NCBI GenBank assembly: GCA_033060915.1
Contig: CM065392.1
Coordinates: 12,732,001-12,796,000, forward strand
Source: Euryodendron excelsum
Taxonomy: Eukaryota; Streptophyta; Magnoliopsida; Ericales; Pentaphylacaceae
Reading direction: 5' to 3'
DNA: 64,000 bases
Shown: piece by piece, positions 61,980 to 64,000 of the stretch
How the letters are laid out: the number at the start of each line of letters is the position of its first letter
Position numbering within the stretch: position 1 is the first letter of the stretch
Notes under the pieces: generated by a model
The model's database searches: none
What the model was told of the DNA's origin: nothing
The model's input: the letters and a program-made list of their open reading frames with translations, nothing else
Translations under genes and position numbers: made by a program

Positions 61980-64000
61980 TGTCGTGCCCCGATTTTTTAC
62001 ACAGGAGGTGATATGTGGAAAGCACACGGTACTCTCTCGTTAGAACTCATCCTTCTAGAAGGATGAGTGCAACTAAGTTTGAATTGAAAATTTATTTGAA
62101 TAAGGGCATTTGAAAAAAAATTTGGTGTTACCACCTAACTTTATTAAGGTGAGTTAGGTCACCCAAAACTAAGTGCAATCCAAAAATTAAACTCAAGGCT
62201 TTTGAAAAGGTTTTCGGAAACTTCCTTAAGAGAAAGTTTATTTTACAGAAAACAGGTAAGTTGGTAACCTTTAGAAAGATTTAAGCCATTTTTTGAAAAA
62301 TAATTCCGTTTTGGTCTTTGAAAATAGTGATTCTAGGTTCAGAGGTTGGTTATGTCTATGAAAGATGCACTAGGCTATCACCCTATCCTGCCCTTGCGGC
62401 ACCTGCATGTCTTTTTACCCTCGGTTCACTCATTTAGAATCTTCAATTATCCAATGTCCAATTATATCCACTTTGAGAATTTTAGAACGTGGTTTGAGTC
62501 ATTACTTTATAGATGATATGACACATGATATACAAGTGCATGAAAAGAATTTGAAAACAGATTTTGGAAAAAGGAATTAGAGTTGTAAAAAAGGTTGTGA
62601 CCGCACCTATGAGGGTTTTCTTACATATCCCTTTGTTGGAAATTAGGTCAGTCGTAGTTCGGACTTAAGGTCCGATTGAAAATAAACACTTTGGGGTCTT
62701 GTTTGACTTAAAAAGACACTTTGGGGCCTTTGAAAAGTTTGATTTGAAAAGGGTTTAATTTAAACTTTGGCTTGAGAATTTGAAATAGAACTTAGAATTG
62801 ACTTTGATTTGAAATCGAACTTTGAAGTAGAACTTAGACTTATTTTGGAAAGACTGAATTGAACTTTGAAATCATCTTGACTTGAATTAGAATTTGAAAA
62901 CCATATTGGTTTAGAAGGGAGTTGAAGTTTTCTAACCTAGGGTTAGAATTGAACTTGAGTTTTTGCCTCCTATGACTTAGGTAACCTAAGTTTTAAACAT
63001 GCAATTGAAAAGTTTGATTTTGAAAAAGCTTGATTTTAGAAAGTTTCGAATTAGAAAAGTCCTATTTTAGAAAATTTTCATTTTAGGAAAGACTTGAATT
63101 AAAAAAGGTTTGAACAAAGACATGTTCGAATTAAGAAAGGTTTGAATTAAGAAATGTTTGAAATCAGGAAGGGTTTGAAATTAGAAAATATATGGAATTA
63201 GAAAGATTTGAAAGTTTGAATTTAGGAAAGGCTTGAAAGTTAAAAATTAGGAAAGGTTTGATCTCTATTTTCTAAAATTGAATATTGAATTTTATTTTCA
63301 AAAATAGATTATTTGATTTGGTTTCCTATTTGAAAAGATTTGATTTGATTTGAAATTGGAAAGCTTTACTTTTGGAAATCTATAATTTTATGTGACTTTT
63401 GAATTAGGAAATCTATGATTTGATGTAAAAAATGGTTTAAAAATCTATGATTTAATGTAAATAGAAAACTATGATTTTATATAAGAAAACTAAGGTTTTC
63501 TAAACATGGACTCTAGGGTTTTAACTTGAATTTCAAGACAAGGAGTTTTTGGATAATAAATCCTTGAGAAGAGCTTTTAGGAAGCAGATTTGCAAAACTT
63601 ATTTTAAAAAGGGGTGAATATAGACTTTTGAAATTTCTTGAATATCTCACTTTCCTAAAACAATTCTAATCATAAGAATATTAGAACCATTCTAGGGTTG
63701 TAATTTTAACAACAACTAGGGTTTGAAACCTTAATATAGACTTTGATGGTCTCTTTGAATATAATATTTTTCTAAAACAACCCTAACCACAGAATGTCTA
63801 AAATCATCTTAGAGTTGTGATTTCTTGAAAAACAATTTAAGACTTGAACTCAAATTTGAACCTTGATGGTCATATTGAATATAACACTCTCCTAAAACAA
63901 CCCTAACCATGAAATGGTTAGAATCATTTTAGGGTTGTGATTTTGAAAACAATTTTGAAGGAAATGTTTTGAATGCAAGTTTTGAAAGTAACTTTGAATG
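61980..64000 (-). mobile_element. LTR E: Ogre/Tat-like LTR running off the window
   Basis: It starts TGTCGTGCCCCGATTTTTTA on the plus strand, a slightly mutated form of the LTR D start. It then follows the same order: the AGGTGAGTTAGGTCACC block, TAGGCTATCACCCTATC, GGTCAGTCGTAGTTCGGAC and the G-rich GAAAG tract. The text after 63650 matches LTR C closely. Presumed left target duplication TGTGT (61975-61979). Its other end is outside, so solo or full-length status is unknown. Confidence 0.8.

Overview
The window is nuclear DNA of a flowering plant, most likely a eudicot. It is AT-rich, its genes have GT-AG introns, and it is loaded with LTR retrotransposons, MITE-like elements and (CT)n/(TA)n microsatellites. 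No rRNA, tRNA, CRISPR or bacterial-type operon was seen. The species cannot be named from the sequence alone.

Region 1, about 1-15,200, is gene-poor. It holds unrecognised AT-rich DNA, microsatellites, SINE-like pieces with tRNA-type A and B boxes, and several small inverted-repeat elements. Two of these look like hAT-type non-autonomous elements with 8-bp target-site duplications (TSDs), at 8626-9338 and 9658-10319.

Region 2, about 15,200-27,200, holds the only two intact host genes, which converge. On the plus strand is mitochondrial-type chaperonin 10 (97 aa, three exons, 15317-23042), with a 6.7-kb second intron and a last exon of only 49 coding bases. On the minus strand is a serine carboxypeptidase-like gene of the SCPL45 type (457 aa, ten exons, 27128 down to 24448). 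The GESYGG, GDQD and GAAH catalytic motifs are all present.

Region 3, about 27,200-30,081, is intergenic and contains a short fasciclin-domain gene fragment.

Region 4, from 30,082 to the right edge, is a deep nest of LTR retrotransposons. The host is one Ty1/copia element on the minus strand, Sirevirus-like. Its 3' LTR is at 30082-31695, an extra env-position ORF at 32364-33430, its gag-pol at 45732-60091, its primer-binding site at 60143-60154 and part of its 5' LTR at 60157-61667. Three very long LTRs, which I infer to be of the Ty3/gypsy Ogre/Tat type, have inserted into it: B (33608-45411), C (47679-52090) and D (52936-58446). Each is a solo LTR with matching 5-bp TSDs. LTR B was itself hit by LTR A (35084-42083), and A in turn contains a solo LTR of the Sirevirus family (38762-40362, TSD AAAAT). 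The nest is therefore four levels deep, and both families have inserted into each other. The 5' LTR is cut at 61668 by a further element start, followed at 61980 by a fifth long LTR (E) that runs off the window.

The copia coding region has no intact reading frame. Besides the insertions it carries in-frame stops and substitutions at catalytic residues in integrase, reverse transcriptase and RNase H. Without the insertions the host element would be about 9.9 kb, which is normal for a Sirevirus.
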